64,000 bases of DNA, taken from the NCBI GenBank assembly GCA_021307315.1, contig JAJSPD010000008.1, positions 868,001 to 932,000 of the forward strand. The letters run 5' to 3'. Below the pieces are notes generated by a model, which did not search any database, was not told where the DNA came from, and worked only from the letters and a program-made list of their open reading frames with translations. The stretch is from Bisporella sp. PMI_857. Taxonomy: Eukaryota > Ascomycota > Leotiomycetes > Helotiales > Helotiaceae. How positions within the stretch are numbered: the stretch's first letter is position 1; the number at the start of each line of letters is the position of its first letter. Below, piece by piece: positions 1 through 11,923 of the stretch. Both the position numbers and the translations under genes were made by a program.

Positions 1-1765
1 TGGCTCTTCGATTATCCATATCGTTGCAAGCTACCGTAGCGACCTCTCTATTAGCAAGACTCGCACTGAAAGGTCGCAAACTTTATTACCCCACCTTCCT
101 TTAGTCTCAGCTATCAGGAATTTGACTTCTGGGCGGTCGGCTCTTACTTGGTTGATGTTGATAGCATGCCTAAAGAGTTTTCATGGCAGAAAGCTTTTCT
201 TGCTTCCATGTGTAACCGCTATCCTTTCTATTGTTACCCTAGTGAGTCAGTTTACCTCAAAGTTACTAATATCCGATGTCACGCAAGGGACCATTACAGA
301 GCAAACGGGATTTCGGAACTTCCGAGCCCGAATACTAATACTCTTCAGTACCACAGACTCTTTTCTTTCAACAAACCTGATCAACGATTCGGGAAATCCA
401 CGTTGGAGTTACACACCATCTACATCGTGGACTTCACGACCCCTATCTTATCATTCTTTCGCAAGGTTTGCCGACAATGCGACTTCATGTTTTAACTCTG
501 CGGAAGGCATTAGCGATACTGATGTTACTCTAAGAGCTCTCCTTCCGCTTCTTGACGCAGTTAATTGAACTGTGATGAAGCATTATATCGGACCAGCCAC
601 AGTGGTAGATACGAGAGTAGTCTGCATTCGGCCTCAAATCAGCTATTTTGAAATTGAAGACTCCCGATACTCATTGCACAATTTCTCAGAACAGCCAAGA
701 GAGAGAAAACTCAATGGCTACGATATTTCAGGCATATCGTTGATCCCCGCCCACATAGCTCAAATATATAACTATCAGTGAAAAGCTCTTCGCAGCTTTA
801 CATTCAGCGCAATGTTTCATGGGCTAGACTTAGATGCTACTCTCTTCCCTTGGACAGCTTGGTAACGATGACTTACTCCCTGATTCCGATGTAGCGTGAT
901 CCGGAACTCCTGAGCGAGTCTGGTCTGTCAAAGCATCAACTCAGTGGCCACTATGGACATGTGAACCTTGTTTAGGAAACCTCTGGTCCATAGAAGATGT
1001 TTAGAAAACCTGATCTTCCAAACCCAAAGCCAACACGGAAATTGGACCCATGATGAATGGCAAACCTTTGCTTTGGGAAAGAAGTGGTATGTAAAACACT
1101 CCCATGAATGACTATTATTATCCAAGTAGTAGATTTAAGCTACATGGTTTCTTTTGGTTGCGTGTGGATAGATTGTTACCTCCCCTGCGTCAAAGCCTAG
1201 CCTTGTAATTGCTTCTACTATAGATTGATGATATAGCCCCACTACTTAGTGTCAGTTTATGTTATAACATGCAGAGCTCCCAGCTTCGAGAACAAATCTG
1301 CAGCAAGAACCGTCTCTGAAGATTATCAATGCCAATTACTCATCATATGAGATTCAAAAACAGCGCGGTCACCCAATTTCGACCTTCGGCGAGCGGAGGA
1401 TCCTTGCACTATCACTAGAGGATAGGAATATTTGGCCAAAATATGCATCAGCGGGTGGGAAATGGGTCTATCAACAGACATATAGCGGAATCCAGGATAT
1501 TATTGCTATGGCTGCGATACTGGACCTCGATTTTGCCTAAGCTGGCGGTGGCCTTGAGCGCGATATGAGCCTGAATTTTATGCAAGCCGCAGCGTACCGA
1601 TCAGATGACTATCAAACTTATGCTCAGATGGGTTTTGTCTTAATCATGCAGGAATTAGTATCAAGTGGCAGAAGCATTGCATTCAAACTACAGTCCATAA
1701 TCTCAATCGAAGAATTAATTCAATATTCTGCCTTACCAGAGGCTGAACAGCCACCATCTCAATGA
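1..1765 (+). pseudogene. Multi-pass membrane protein of unknown function, 5' partial and disrupted
   Basis: The frame is open from the window edge to a TGA at 566-568 and then continues in the same frame to 781. The first part holds a hydrophobic segment ending in SQFTSKLLISDV. This resembles a large ascomycete family of uncharacterised membrane proteins that carry a QFTS-LLLSD motif after a membrane helix. After the TGA the text GPATVVDTRVVCIRP also fits that family (GPA-V-DTRV-C-RP). A later piece at 1565-1765, containing IMQELVSSGRSIAFKLQS and a YSALPEAEQP-like end, looks like its C-terminal region (LMQE--S-GRS-AF-LQS, then a LP-F segment). Between 782 and 1560 the frame is broken many times. 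Because both sides of the TGA are in one frame, a base substitution (CGA to TGA would do) explains it better than a single indel. Family identity is by memory of the motif; no function is known. Confidence 0.42.
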
Positions 1766-2273
1766 AGTTTAAATGAATGAGTACTGTATCGTGTGTCACT
1801 TTGTTTATCTGCATTCTTCTCTGGCATGGTTTACATAAGTTTAAACTCTAAATGAAGCCCTCTCTCGCATTGCATAATCAGCAAGGCTAGCTGCTTTAAT
1901 CTTCTGTTCACTAAGCTTCCGTGCGGCAAGAATAGTGCGAAACGCCTAGCTCAGGATGCTTTCCTAAATAGAAGTTACCAATATACGAAAGGAATCAATA
2001 ATATCACTAAGCAAACTTGTCAGCTCAGGTATCTAAAAACATCGCATGGCAGGACTATCGTGGCTATTTAAAGTCAAGGCCCAGCACCTCTGGATTAGCA
2101 AAGATTCATCAGAACGAGATCCCAAGGACATCATGAAATTCGTCACTGAAATTGACGTTGGCAGCAAGATACGCCGATCCTGCACCTAGAAAAAGAAAAA
2201 CGCTGTACCCCCGCCCCCAAGCGCAAGACAATATCCTGAGTGTCTTGAATACTCTCTGGAGATCTTGGAGTAT

Positions 2274-2857
2274 CTAACATCTGTCATAGCGAACAACAAC
2301 GTTCCAGTGGTCTGTATCGAACTCCTGACCCTTGACAAGGAACTTACCCGAGAAGGATTCCCACTTGCCGAAGTTGCCACAATATCGGCGGCGTACTCAG
2401 CAACGGTGTTGCAGCTTATCGAAATAGGTTCAAAGCCCTGGAGAGACAAATGTCAGATCACAAAATCACAACTATCTGCGTCAGAGAAGGAACACCTACA
2501 TCGTTGCAGATTTGAATAGCAGAGTTCCAAGAGCAGCTTTGGCGAACGCAAGCATGAGGACCGGCTTTGCAGGACTTGCCATCTTTTGCACGCTTTTGAA
2601 GATAAGGGATGCCTTCATTGATAATGATCCATTTGTCGGCCGAGAGGCCTTCGACGTTGCAAATTGGTGGTGGTGCCTGTAGATTCGTCAGCTTGGGATC
2701 ATAGAGAGAAGGGAGAGGCGCCTCACCTTCCAGCGCTTGATCAACTCAATGCGAGGTTCTAGGCAGGATCTTCGACTATGGGAGCAGGAGCCGCAGCCTT
2801 GTTCAAGAAAGTGAGTGTGATAGTGATATAGAAGAGAATGGTCTTTAGGAAGAGCAT
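2274..2857 (-). CDS. Small secreted cysteine-rich protein, effector candidate
   Basis: Reading the minus strand from the ATG at 2857 gives a clear signal peptide (MLFLKTILFYITITLTFL, then AAAPAP). A mature domain follows with a KAGPHACVRQSC-WNSAIQICND core and the ending WNVVVRYDRC. This matches the pattern of small secreted ascomycete proteins with AGPGNC-RVSCSYNSAIWWCND and a final NV-V--C. About eight cysteines are present, enough for four disulphides. One intron is visible (GTAGGT to CTCCAG, about 2420-2476) after CND. The frame changes about three times; each change is repaired in principle by one extra base in a short homopolymer (near 2765, 2743 and 2382). I therefore read it as an intact gene with sequencing errors rather than a pseudogene. 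It lies in the accessory end of the window, beside a secreted RNase. The role is unknown; extracellular by signal peptide. Confidence 0.62.
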
Positions 2858-4043
2858 CTTGCTGATAATGATTGGCGACTTGGTAAGAAGTATGACCTTT
2901 GTGACAGAGTTGAGCAACTGGTGTGGTGATCGTGAAGTGTTATAAGGTTTTGTGGTAAGGGGGTCTGGTTACGTTCACATAGAAGAATAGTGTCGAGCTG
3001 CCCTGCGGCCCTTGATTTAGAGGCTGAATCTCCGAATAATTCGCGCTTGCGTAAATACTGGCAGGTGGAATGACTTGAGGGAATATGTTGGTTGATGAAC
3101 CAAGAAATACAGAGCTTGTATGTAATCCGACCTGGTTGATTTTCCCTGGCTAAGGCGTACTCGGCATGTGAGAGAGAACTATAATTGCTCAAGAGAGACT
3201 ATTCGGATTATGTAAGTCCCACAGGCACCGCAAGCACAGAACATGGAGGAGGCAGTAGCATCCTTGCTTAAACTCGATTAAACTGTGCCGGGTCAATCGA
3301 CTTCGAAAAAGATCTGAATTTCTTTCATAAGATTCAACAACCCCACCCCTGGAGATGGTACGAGCGCAAACGTCTTCAGTAGATCCAATCCTCCACTGCA
3401 TAACGTAGAGGAGACTTCGCAGACTGTTCACTATGGAACGAAAATTCAAGCCTCCATTTTAAAAGAAACACGGTTTTACATTATGCTGAGAACCAGTCAA
3501 TCACGTGAAATTGGAGTCTTACATAGCTCCCATGCATGGTAGCAGGCAGAGTTGGTTTTCTCGCTAAGGAAAAGGAGTAAGTGCCAAGACAAACATACCG
3601 TTGTGACACCATTATGCTGCAGCCTAGCGTTGCTGCTGCTCATATCGATTTTAGCTGTTAGCCTCACATCCTCAGGCTCTGAGGATAATCTGTGGCTCAG
3701 CTGTTTGATCATTTTCAGCGATTAATATAGGTTAACTCCAAGGGGAATCAGCAAAGTTACCAACCTCGTTGAAGGAGGGAATAATTCACGATTTCATAGC
3801 TATTGACGAAATCTAACCATAATAACACTTCAAATGGTCCCTTTTGAGACAGCACGTATGATTCGTGTTTGTATATGATTCGGTATGTTCTTTCTGCTAT
3901 GTATACAAGGACGATCCACAGCATTGAGTGAAAAATAACTATGACAAAATGTTCTCCTTTTTGATTGAAGCACTAACAAAAGATGTTCTTCAGAGCATCA
4001 AATGCTAGTTAAAAAACCCAAGACTATGCTCTCGATACAATAT
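2858..4043. other. Intergenic, no gene recognised
   Basis: This stretch lies between the 3' end of the RNase T2 gene and the start of the small secreted protein gene, both on the minus strand. Several short open frames occur (longest 115 codons, 2845-3192 minus) but none has recognisable family motifs, codon patterns or splice structure. It should hold the promoter of the secreted protein at its left side. Confidence 0.5.
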
Positions 4044-5948
4044 CTACACGCTTTGCCACTGAAAAGCGACGCTCACACTATTGGAAGTTGTGTATACAGT
4101 CTTAGATCCCAAATTAGTACATATCAGAAGCCAGTACTGAAAGTGAAATTGTAAGAGCATAGAACCATTTGGCATGCGATATAGCTCTCAAAACTCTGGC
4201 CATCTTAAGGGAGATAGTTGAAAGAAATCTTGAACTTACCTGCTGGGTGGTGCCACTTGGGATGGCCGCAGCATAGAACGTCGTTGCGCCATTGTATGCC
4301 AATTTCCCACCTGAAGCCTATTCACCAATTTAATAAGTCCAAGTCAAATAAAAATGCATGGAGGAGTCAAACTCACAGTGAAAACGGTAGCTGTCAGTCC
4401 TGAGGCGCATGAAAATGTTCCGCTAGATATCGCACAGTTACCCTTGGAGGATTTCAAAGTGAAGCCGGACCCTGAATGTTCGCGGTTAGTTATTATAAAT
4501 ATATTCAAAGGTTGCGAATTACCAGATGCCGTAGCAGTGTAGGTTGCACAAGTGCCGGTGCTATACCATGTTCCGGCGGATATCAAACAGCCGGTCTGGG
4601 TGGTACCGACGTAGCCATTCAAGTATCCTGATCCCGAGAAACCTGTGCCGCTCGTAGGTGTGGAAGCTGTGAGTTGTATGATCAGTGACTACCCTTAAAA
4701 GTTCTGAACCATGAGAGATGAGGCAAAGGCGTACTTGGTGCCGTAGTCGTGGGGCTAGCAGAACCTGACTTGGGAAGATATTTGATTCCACTACTTGCAC
4801 ATGTAGATGATGTTCCGCTTGGATTGACTGGTATAAAAGTACCACTCTGCACAGAGCCTTTGACATTGTAAGAATACCATATCTCGTTCAAAGCTCCAGA
4901 AAGAACATCCAATAGTCACCGAATAGCCAAAACCCTTTTTGAGCGCCGCTTGGATTGCTGCTGAAGTGTATGTTGCTGTGCTGGAAGGTACAATGCCTGC
5001 AGCAGCCAGCCACTATAAAGCATCAGTTATGCCACTCTGAAAGGCAATCTAAAGTCAGGAAATAAGTTCTTACTGCATAGCTGTCCAAAGTCTTGAAGAG
5101 GTCCACAGCTGTTTGAAAGTAATCAACTACTTCTTGTTTCGATGTGTAGCTTGTATCTGAAAAAGGATCAGCTCTTAACAAGAGATTCAGGAAATAAATA
5201 AACTACATACAGCAGCTTGTTTTCAGAGTGCTGATGCAAGTTCCGTGCTTCTCCCACTCATGCTCCAGAATGAGTCGTTGTCTCCATTCTCATCCAACCA
5301 GTAGGTATTCATATATGATAGTAACTCTGTCTCTCCAAACGAACTGAGAATGCTGTTGATGCTACCGTAGTTCCGACTAGAGTCACAATTTGCATCATAT
5401 GTTCCATCACAGTGATCTGGCCTAGATGAGAAATTCATAGTCAATCAAGAGTTCAGTAGATATATTACGGAAACGATAATAAAATTCCACTTTCCGCAAG
5501 ATACATGCACCCAAATCAGAAAAACAAAGCTGTTGCAGATCTTATGTAAAGAGGAAAATTATGTCGTTCAAAATTGAATTACTCACCAGAGGCCATGCAA
5601 TGTCCAATGGGTGTTGGACCTAAAGGGTGTCAATAATCTGCAAATGAAGTCTAAAAATGCCCGTGAAATACCAGTCGATGGATTGGTGTCCCAGAATCTA
5701 CACCACAGGTTAGCCAGGCATTCTCTTACGCCAGGAATTGCGCTGGACATGGTCTTATACGACATTCGACACGAGCAAGGACGAGACTTACTGCGTCTGA
5801 AGCATTTGTCCTCCTGGAGCATTGAAGCAGCAAAGATCAGAAACGGCTGTATTGTTTTGACAGCTTGTCTGAGGGCTTGAGCATGTTTTGGGGTGCCAGC
5901 TGCTACAGCTGCAATGCCATATAGAGAGCGCGAAACGAACGCAGCCAT
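4044..5948 (-). CDS. Secreted ribonuclease T2 with C-terminal extension domain
   Basis: This is an RNase T2 endoribonuclease, which cleaves single-stranded RNA through a 2',3'-cyclic phosphate and is secreted or vacuolar in fungi. From the ATG at 5948 the order is: hydrophobic N-terminus, cysteine pairs (SC...[10 protein letters not shown]), FWDTNPSTG, the first active-site segment WTLHGLWP (about 5583-5610 and the next exon), [13 protein letters not shown], and the second catalytic segment FW-HEW-KHGTC (about 5237-5275). [10 protein letters not shown] and GIKYLPKSG follow. After a threonine-rich linker comes the extra domain known from Rny1-like fungal enzymes ([32 protein letters not shown]), ending in SVAFQWQSV at 4044. 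At least seven introns are visible, such as GTAAGT...GTGTAG at the LQTQ/FWDTNP join. One-base losses in homopolymers break the frame near 5885, 5605 and 5267, and an extra T does so near 4907. The last intron acceptor could be either of two AGs (4088-4130). Confidence 0.9.
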
Positions 5949-6902
5949 GATGAAAGAAGCGCAAATTAGAGTGCCTAGCTATTCAACAACCTTCACAAAT
6001 CTACTGACACAAGGCATCTTCTTGTATTTGTGTGGCTCCCCAAAACGAACCAAGATAAGCAATAATGTAGCCCTCATCAGTGACATGGTTAGCGGAAAAC
6101 TTCACTTAGAATAGAAGGCGAGCAACAAGCGATGCAACCACAGTCCTTGCAGCACAAATCGCACCCCCATAGGTCCCAAAGGTCCCCAATGGCCCTTCAT
6201 GTGGGAATACGCCTATGTTCTCCCCAGAACTAGCAAAAAAGCTTAGCCTGTAGGAGCAGCAAAGCCCGCGCGTGATTGATCCCTTGGAGCAGATCCATCA
6301 AGAGGATCCTACACTTCCCTATCTGATTCGATGTCTTGCATATGATTATGCAGATCAATCATGTCTCGTCCCTTGTTTTCGCTTGTTCTGGAAGGTTGAT
6401 GCTTCCACCTGCTACTCTGGTGCTAACGGGCCACGAATACTGGATGCCCAATCAATCATTGATGGTAGTGCTCTCTAGAACGGAACACAAACGTAGTCGC
6501 AACTCGGCGCGTTCCTTGAGACTTGTGCTATAGACACCGGGACATGAGGTGAGAGTAATAGAAGCACAAGCGATCTGATATGCTAGCTTAAATTGAAATA
6601 CAGCCCTGGTTTATATTGTAAAATCTGCACGAAAGAGAATCATGGGGGAATGGTGCCAAGCGGGTACCTCACAACCCTAACCCTCAAGACTCAGGGCCAC
6701 ATTGTGGTCCAAACGCGTACATAACCCTGGTGCCCAGCCTGTGACGTACGCTTGGCGCACCAAGGCAAAGCTTGAATCCATACCCATGGATTCAAGCTAT
6801 CGAAGTACTTCTGTATCGCGAGGGCTCAGGTTATTTACTACATAGAGATTTTTTAAAGATACGCCTTTGACATCTATCTTGACGGGAAAGCCGATTTACA
6901 AG
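5949..6902. other. Intergenic, shared upstream region of RNase T2 and aldolase genes
   Basis: This is the divergent promoter region between the RNase T2 gene (minus) and the class II aldolase gene (plus). Short frames exist at 6272-6533 but show no family features. A duplicate CCCTAA hexamer occurs near 6672-6684, which is too short to call telomeric. Confidence 0.5.
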
Positions 6903-8158
6903 ATGCAGGCCTCGTCGGTAAGCTCTCCGACGAACCAAGGAGGCCAAGGGTTCATATCTCATTTCGTCATCTTCCTCGATTTAAGTCTCGAGAATCAGAA
7001 TACTGACGCCACCAGCTAAACGACCTCATCGTCGCCAACCACATTCTTCATTATCACAATGTAGTCGATGCATATGGCCACATCTCCCTTCGGCATCCAG
7101 ACAAGCCTGACATCTTCATCATGCCCGCATCCAAAGCGCCAGCTCTTGTATCATCGCCTTCAGATTTTGTACAGTATCGCATTTCAGATGCGGATCCTGT
7201 TGATCCTGCAGCAAAGGAGGGTTACCAGGAACGATTCATTCATTCTGAAATATATAAGACGTTTCCATACATCAACAGCGTCGTTCATAGTCACTCAGAG
7301 CAGTGTTGCCTTATACTATGAATGGGTTCCAATGCAACCTGCTTTTCATATTACCGGGTTCTTGGGTATGTCTTGATTTCTCACTGTCTCATTTTCGCAT
7401 TGTGTTAGATAATTTCTTATGGTCTTTGTAAGAAACAATAAGTGTTGCTTTACTGGGTCCTTTCTGAGTTACATGACATAATTTCAAGGAAAAGAAATCC
7501 TCAGACCTCTGTTAAAAGGCCAAAAGGGCATTGACCGAAAGGGCTGGAGAATTTATATGTTCAAATAAGAAAACCTTTTCAAGAATAGAGTCGTCCAATA
7601 GGAAACCGTCTCGAAACACAGAGGCCACAAAATTTACCATATTAAAGCAATAGAACTGAAGACATTCATCAGGCACCCAGGTCCCGATCCACGACGTCGT
7701 TCCTCTTTACAAAAATACAGACGCCCAAGACCTTCTGATTAACTGTTCAGCATACGGCGCATCCCTCGTATCTACATTTCTTGCTTCCCCTTCTTCAAAC
7801 TCTATTCACACCAAAACTTCTGGACCACATCATAAGGTGGTCCTCATGGCGAACCACGGCTTCACTGCTATTGGAGCCACCATAAAACAAGCCGTCTTTC
7901 GCGCAGTTTATACGCACCAAAACGCGAAAGTGCAATCTGAAGCTTTGAAGATTAGGGCAGCGCATCTAGCAACCAGCGGTGGTCCGTCAATTCGCGGTGG
8001 GAAGCTGACTTGAGCGCTGAGCAAGCAGCTGGTGTGAGGCATTGGGGGAGAGGACATTAGAGAGGCCGTGGGAGCTTTGGGTGAGAGAGGTGGAGGCTGC
8101 ACCATTATATGTGAATAAGCTGAAGGGACTCGATCTGACTCATCAGATTGCGATTTAG
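6903..8158 (+). CDS. Class II aldolase/adducin-type protein
   Basis: This is a fungal class II aldolase/adducin-domain protein, a zinc-dependent fold used by L-fuculose-phosphate aldolases and related decarboxylases; the substrate is unknown. A short first exon (ATG 6903, five codons) is followed by an intron ending near 7013. Next come NDLIVANHILHYHNVVDAYGHIS-RHP, PASKAPALVSSPSDF, GYQERFIHSEIYKTFP, and the metal-site signature VVHSHSE (about 7280-7302). A GFLG segment precedes a long intron (about 7366-7671). The second half has PLYKNTDAQDLLIN, MANHGFTAIG (third metal His, about 7850-7868), AVFRAVYTHQNAKVQSEALK and the ending KLKGLDLTHQIAI. Frame breaks of one base occur near 7305, 7332, 8012 and 8040, each with good family match on both sides. 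It lies head-to-tail with the iron alcohol dehydrogenase 263 bp downstream, suggesting a shared catabolic role. Confidence 0.82.
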
Positions 8159-8420
8159 TTGGTGGATTGCAAAAATACATCCTCAGTAGTTTCTTATCAT
8201 AAAATAAGTTTTAAACGATTTACTAAATAAGTGCTCTAACTGCCATACCCACAGTATTAATACCTCGGATGACGTCACGGTCAACCAACCAGGAATGATG
8301 ATTAATACACGATCTTACACAAATACAGAGCGCTATATATTTTATGAAATAGCAAATCTGCCACCAAATCATATACTACCATACTTTCTATCGTCGCTTT
8401 CATACTCAGAGTTGTAGGAT

Positions 8421-9857
8421 ATGGCAGCCCTAGGAGAAACATATAAGCTGGCATTCCCTCCAAATCCCAAGCCATACATCTCTACCGGCCGCCCATTCCC
8501 CGAAGCATGTGCACATCATATTACAAACACGTTTCATGCCTCCAAAGTCTATGTCATTGTCTCTAACTCTATAAGTAAGACCGATAACTTCACCAGACTA
8601 CAAAATACGTTAGGAAACAAGATAGTGGGGATAAGGCGAGGAATCAAGCCTCATACACCTTGGGACGATGTCCTGGAGATCGTAAGAGACGTGCAAGAGA
8701 AAAAGCGCAGACGCCATAGTAACCCTCGGAGCCGGCTCGCTAACAGACGGAGCAAAAGTCATTGTGTTTGTGAGTTTTCCCGTTCCCATACCCAACCCGA
8801 AACTGACCGAAAACATGCCCTAGCAAACAACGTGACCACCCTCGAAGGCCTCGCGAGCCTCTCTGCGGATGCAAAACCCCAGAACCCAAAGCCATGCTCC
8901 CTCCCTGTGATCAATATCCCGACGTCCTTGTCCGGAGGCGAATACTCGCCGTTCGCCGGCGCCACGGATATGCGGTCGCGGCATAAGGCCAGCTTTAGCC
9001 ATCCGTCGATGGGCGCAAATCTTATTATTCTTGATCCTGCTTTGAGTGTTAGCACACCCGCGAGTATATGGTTTTCTACTGGCATCAGGGCCGTGGATCA
9101 CTGTGTGGAAGGCTTGTGTTCGCTCGATGCGCGGAAGGGTGCGGAGAACGACGCTGCCTTTGAGAGGGGCTTGCGGAAGCTGGTGTCAGGTTTGCTTGTT
9201 ACGAAAGAGAATTGGGAGGATGAAGGGGCCAGGCTGAGGGAGATGGAGGGAGTTGTGGAGGCGATGAGAGGATTGGGCTCAGGTAATGCTGTGGTGAGTG
9301 TCATTTTGCTACAGGGATGTCATGAGTTTGACTTATTACACGCTATTGAGAAATGCCTAGGCGATGGCGAGAGAGTGAATTGTGTTAGCGATGATATGTG
9401 CTCACCGTGCTTACTTTAAACAGTTCCCATGGGTGGCTCTCACGGCATTGGCCATCAGCTTGGCCCTTTGGGGGTTGGGCACGGAGAGACAAGCTGCATC
9501 ATTCTACCTGCAATTTTGAAATACAACTATAAACACGGAAACGAGAAGGCGAGGAAACTGCAACAGAAAGTCCTAGATATATTCTGGGGAGATGAAACAG
9601 TGGCTGAAGTCCTCAGCAAGAGAGGACTAAGGAGGGAGATTGCGGATGCGGGAGATGTAGTTGGTGCCGTAGTGAGCGAGCTTGGGATGCCACGAAGCCT
9701 CAAGGATGTGAATGTTGGGAGAGACAAGTTAGATGCTTTGGCTGCAAACTGCTTAAAGGACCGTTGGCTGAAAACTAACCCGGTGCCTTTGACTGAAAAG
9801 GAGCAGGTGTTGGAAGTATTGGAGATGGTGGTTGGTGATGAAAAGAGCAGCTTATAG
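8421..9857 (+). CDS. Iron-containing alcohol dehydrogenase, maleylacetate reductase-like
   Basis: This is a group III (Fe-type) NAD(P)-dependent alcohol dehydrogenase, closest in feel to fungal maleylacetate reductase-like enzymes. The Rossmann half runs from MAALGETYKL to the cofactor loop TLGAGSLTDGAK (about 8720-8760). The iron-ligand part shows INIPTSLSGGEYSPFAGATD, LIILDPALS (Asp ligand region), AVDHCVEG (His), and SHGIGHQLGPLGVGHGE (His ligands, about 9436-9486). Two introns are visible: GTGAGT...CCTAG at about 8769-8824, and GTAATG...AACAG at 9283-9423, the second splitting the Val of a GSVPMGGSHG segment. One frame break lies near 8705 in an AAAAAG run. Its stop is 28 bp from the stop of the convergent hydrolase. 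With the aldolase it may form a small catabolic set; the real substrate cannot be told from sequence. Confidence 0.88.
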
Positions 9858-9885
9858 AAATTCTCAGTCGCCGTATTAGAATAAC

Positions 9886-11197
9886 CTATACATACACCTC
9901 TTTAAGTAGCCATTTAGATACACTCTTCAGCATTTCCGTCCTCCTCTTCTCCACTCGAATCTTATCCTGCCCTGAGGCTGGCATCATTTCGAATCCTGAA
10001 TTAGAGCGTCAGCAAAACCAACCAGCCCAGACCAGTCTCGGGTCACCAATAAATTCTAAAAGAGGAAAGTCCTACGCACCATGTTTCTCGCCTATAATCT
10101 TCTCAAACGTTATGCCTCCTTTCTCCCAATTGGGACCAGAGGTAACAACTTCGCCACTTCGTTCGCTTGCCAATCGCTCGGCAAGAATCTCTGATTCTCG
10201 GCACAGAAGATCAAATTCGCAGCCAATAATATAAATCTTTGGTGGGAGCTTTGATGAGGGCGCATAGACGGGCTTAGTTGGGGATCTTTGAGGTTAGTAC
10301 CCGCAGGGACGTATCCCCAATTAAACACCGGGCCGATATTTGCTAGAGGGTCGGGCTGCGCGATTTCGATGTCAGCATTGTACCTATGAGAAGACAATAA
10401 TTCTCGGTAGAGTTCCATCTTTATGGGAACGAGCAAACAGAGCTGTATGTTTTAGGAAGATACATACTCCGGCATGCGCTGGTCTAGTCGCGAGTCTATG
10501 TGCCTAAGTTAGCCCGAGTTCCACACAGATTCATATCAGCCTCGACTGAATACCCAGGAGATGATCCTATCATTACTTACTTCACTTTAGTATCTGTCGC
10601 AAAATCGAGCGGAGCATAAAAGGACGCCACGCCCCCGATCTTCCCATGCAAAGCCTCATCCTGGCTCACAGCAAGAGCAAGATTAGCACCGGCGCTGAAT
10701 CCACCAATAGCCACCTTCTTTTCATCGAAAGGGAGCGCCTCATCCGCCAAAACGTCCTTCACTGCTTTGATCAAAGCAACCAGTGGAGCAGGATACGGAT
10801 GCGCAGGAGCCTTCGGGTAGTCTAGACTAACAACAAGGAAGTTGTTATTGTCACTGAACTCCCTACAGAAGCGATCATCCACCATTGGAGAACAGATTGT
10901 GAATCCGCCTCCGTGGATATCGAGATATAGAGGTAGAGGCGCGTCACCGCTCTTCCATGACTTCGGAACAAACACGCGGTTTGTGAGGCCTTTTTGATAG
11001 ACTTTGATGAAGGTGGGCGAGCCTTGCTTTTGGTGAATTCCGAGGAGTGATACGACATTAAAGTAGGATGTAACGAAGCCTTTAATGATGTGGGCTCGGA
11101 CAAAGAAGTGGAGGCGTTGAAAGAGGGAGAAGGCAGGTGCTGGGATGATGGGTGGAGTGCCCATGCCTCCTTCAGGGACTGGAGGTAGCGTGGACAT
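9886..11197 (-). CDS. Alpha/beta hydrolase, hormone-sensitive-lipase-like (esterase/lipase)
   Basis: This is a serine hydrolase of the alpha/beta-hydrolase-3 (HSL) family, acting on carboxylic esters; the natural substrate is unknown. Starting at the ATG at 11197 (MSTLPPVPEGG), the oxyanion-hole motif LDIHGGGF lies at about 10897-10925. The nucleophile elbow GGFSAGANLA (GxSxG) is at about 10680-10712, the acid in IGCEFDLLC near 10212-10238, and the histidine in GEKHGFEM split by an intron near 10078. The C-terminus is SVSKWLLKEVYV, stop at 9886. Introns: GTAAGT near 10582, GTATGT...CATAG from about 10466 to 10387, and GTGCGT...TTCAG from about 10080 to 10000. One base is missing in the CCC run near 10273, after which the family match continues in the next frame. 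An upstream in-frame ATG at 11323 exists, but MSTLPP is the more natural start. Confidence 0.88.
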
Positions 11198-11923
11198 TGT
11201 AGTAAGAATTGGAAACTTAATGTCCTGAGGAATATACACAACTGAAGCTATCACAGACTGACAAGCTAATCCAACAGCAACGAAAGAGCTGAGCTGCTCA
11301 ACGAATTTGCATGAAATTTCCACAGAGCAACAGGCTTAAAACCAAAATCAGTATCGGCTCATGGCACAAGAGTGTATACAGAGAGCTAGAGACATAAGTT
11401 ATATATTTATATATCGAGGTTGTAAAGGACAGAACAAGATAACATACAGTACAAACAAACCTACGGAACGTGGTATGTCTCGTGTTCGTCTTCATTTGTG
11501 AAGTTGGCTATTGGTATCAGTTTCATGTGAGCGCCAAGCCCCAAACCCTCCTGTTGCCGTTGAAACACAGGTATTTTCGCCTCGGTTGCCGTCAATTGAC
11601 CAATCAGATAGTTTAACCTTGCCAGCTGCTACCATTGGCTATAGCTCCAATCAAGACATGCAGCATGATGGGCTTTACCCGGACCAACATCCCCAGATAA
11701 TCCACGTCCGTCATAAAATGGTTGCCTGATCGGTCGACGGCACAGCAAAGTGATTTGATACAGACATATCAATTTGAGATATCAATCTATCTGAAAGGAA
11801 CATTCATGCAGTTTGAATTGTGAAATTGGGGTGCTGTCAACAGCTCAACAAGTTTGACGCCATTTGAGCATATATATATTCGTGCCAGTTATCATTTATC
11901 TGTCTGCAGATCAGCCATTTAAG
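11198..11923. other. Divergent intergenic region between two hydrolase genes
   Basis: This 0.73 kb region lies upstream of both the HSL-type hydrolase (minus) and the TAP-type hydrolase (plus). No gene is recognised. It is moderately AT rich, with ATATATATTC close to the start of the plus-strand gene. A shared divergent promoter would allow co-regulation of the two hydrolases, but nothing in the sequence proves this. Confidence 0.4.

Noticed and set aside
6672..6684. Two CCCTAA hexamers, telomere-like
   Set aside because: Only two copies, in a region flanked by ordinary genes; expected by chance and no subtelomeric features.
8759..9304. Minus-strand ORFs of 68-108 codons
   Set aside because: They are shadows of the iron alcohol dehydrogenase on the plus strand, which has clear family motifs.
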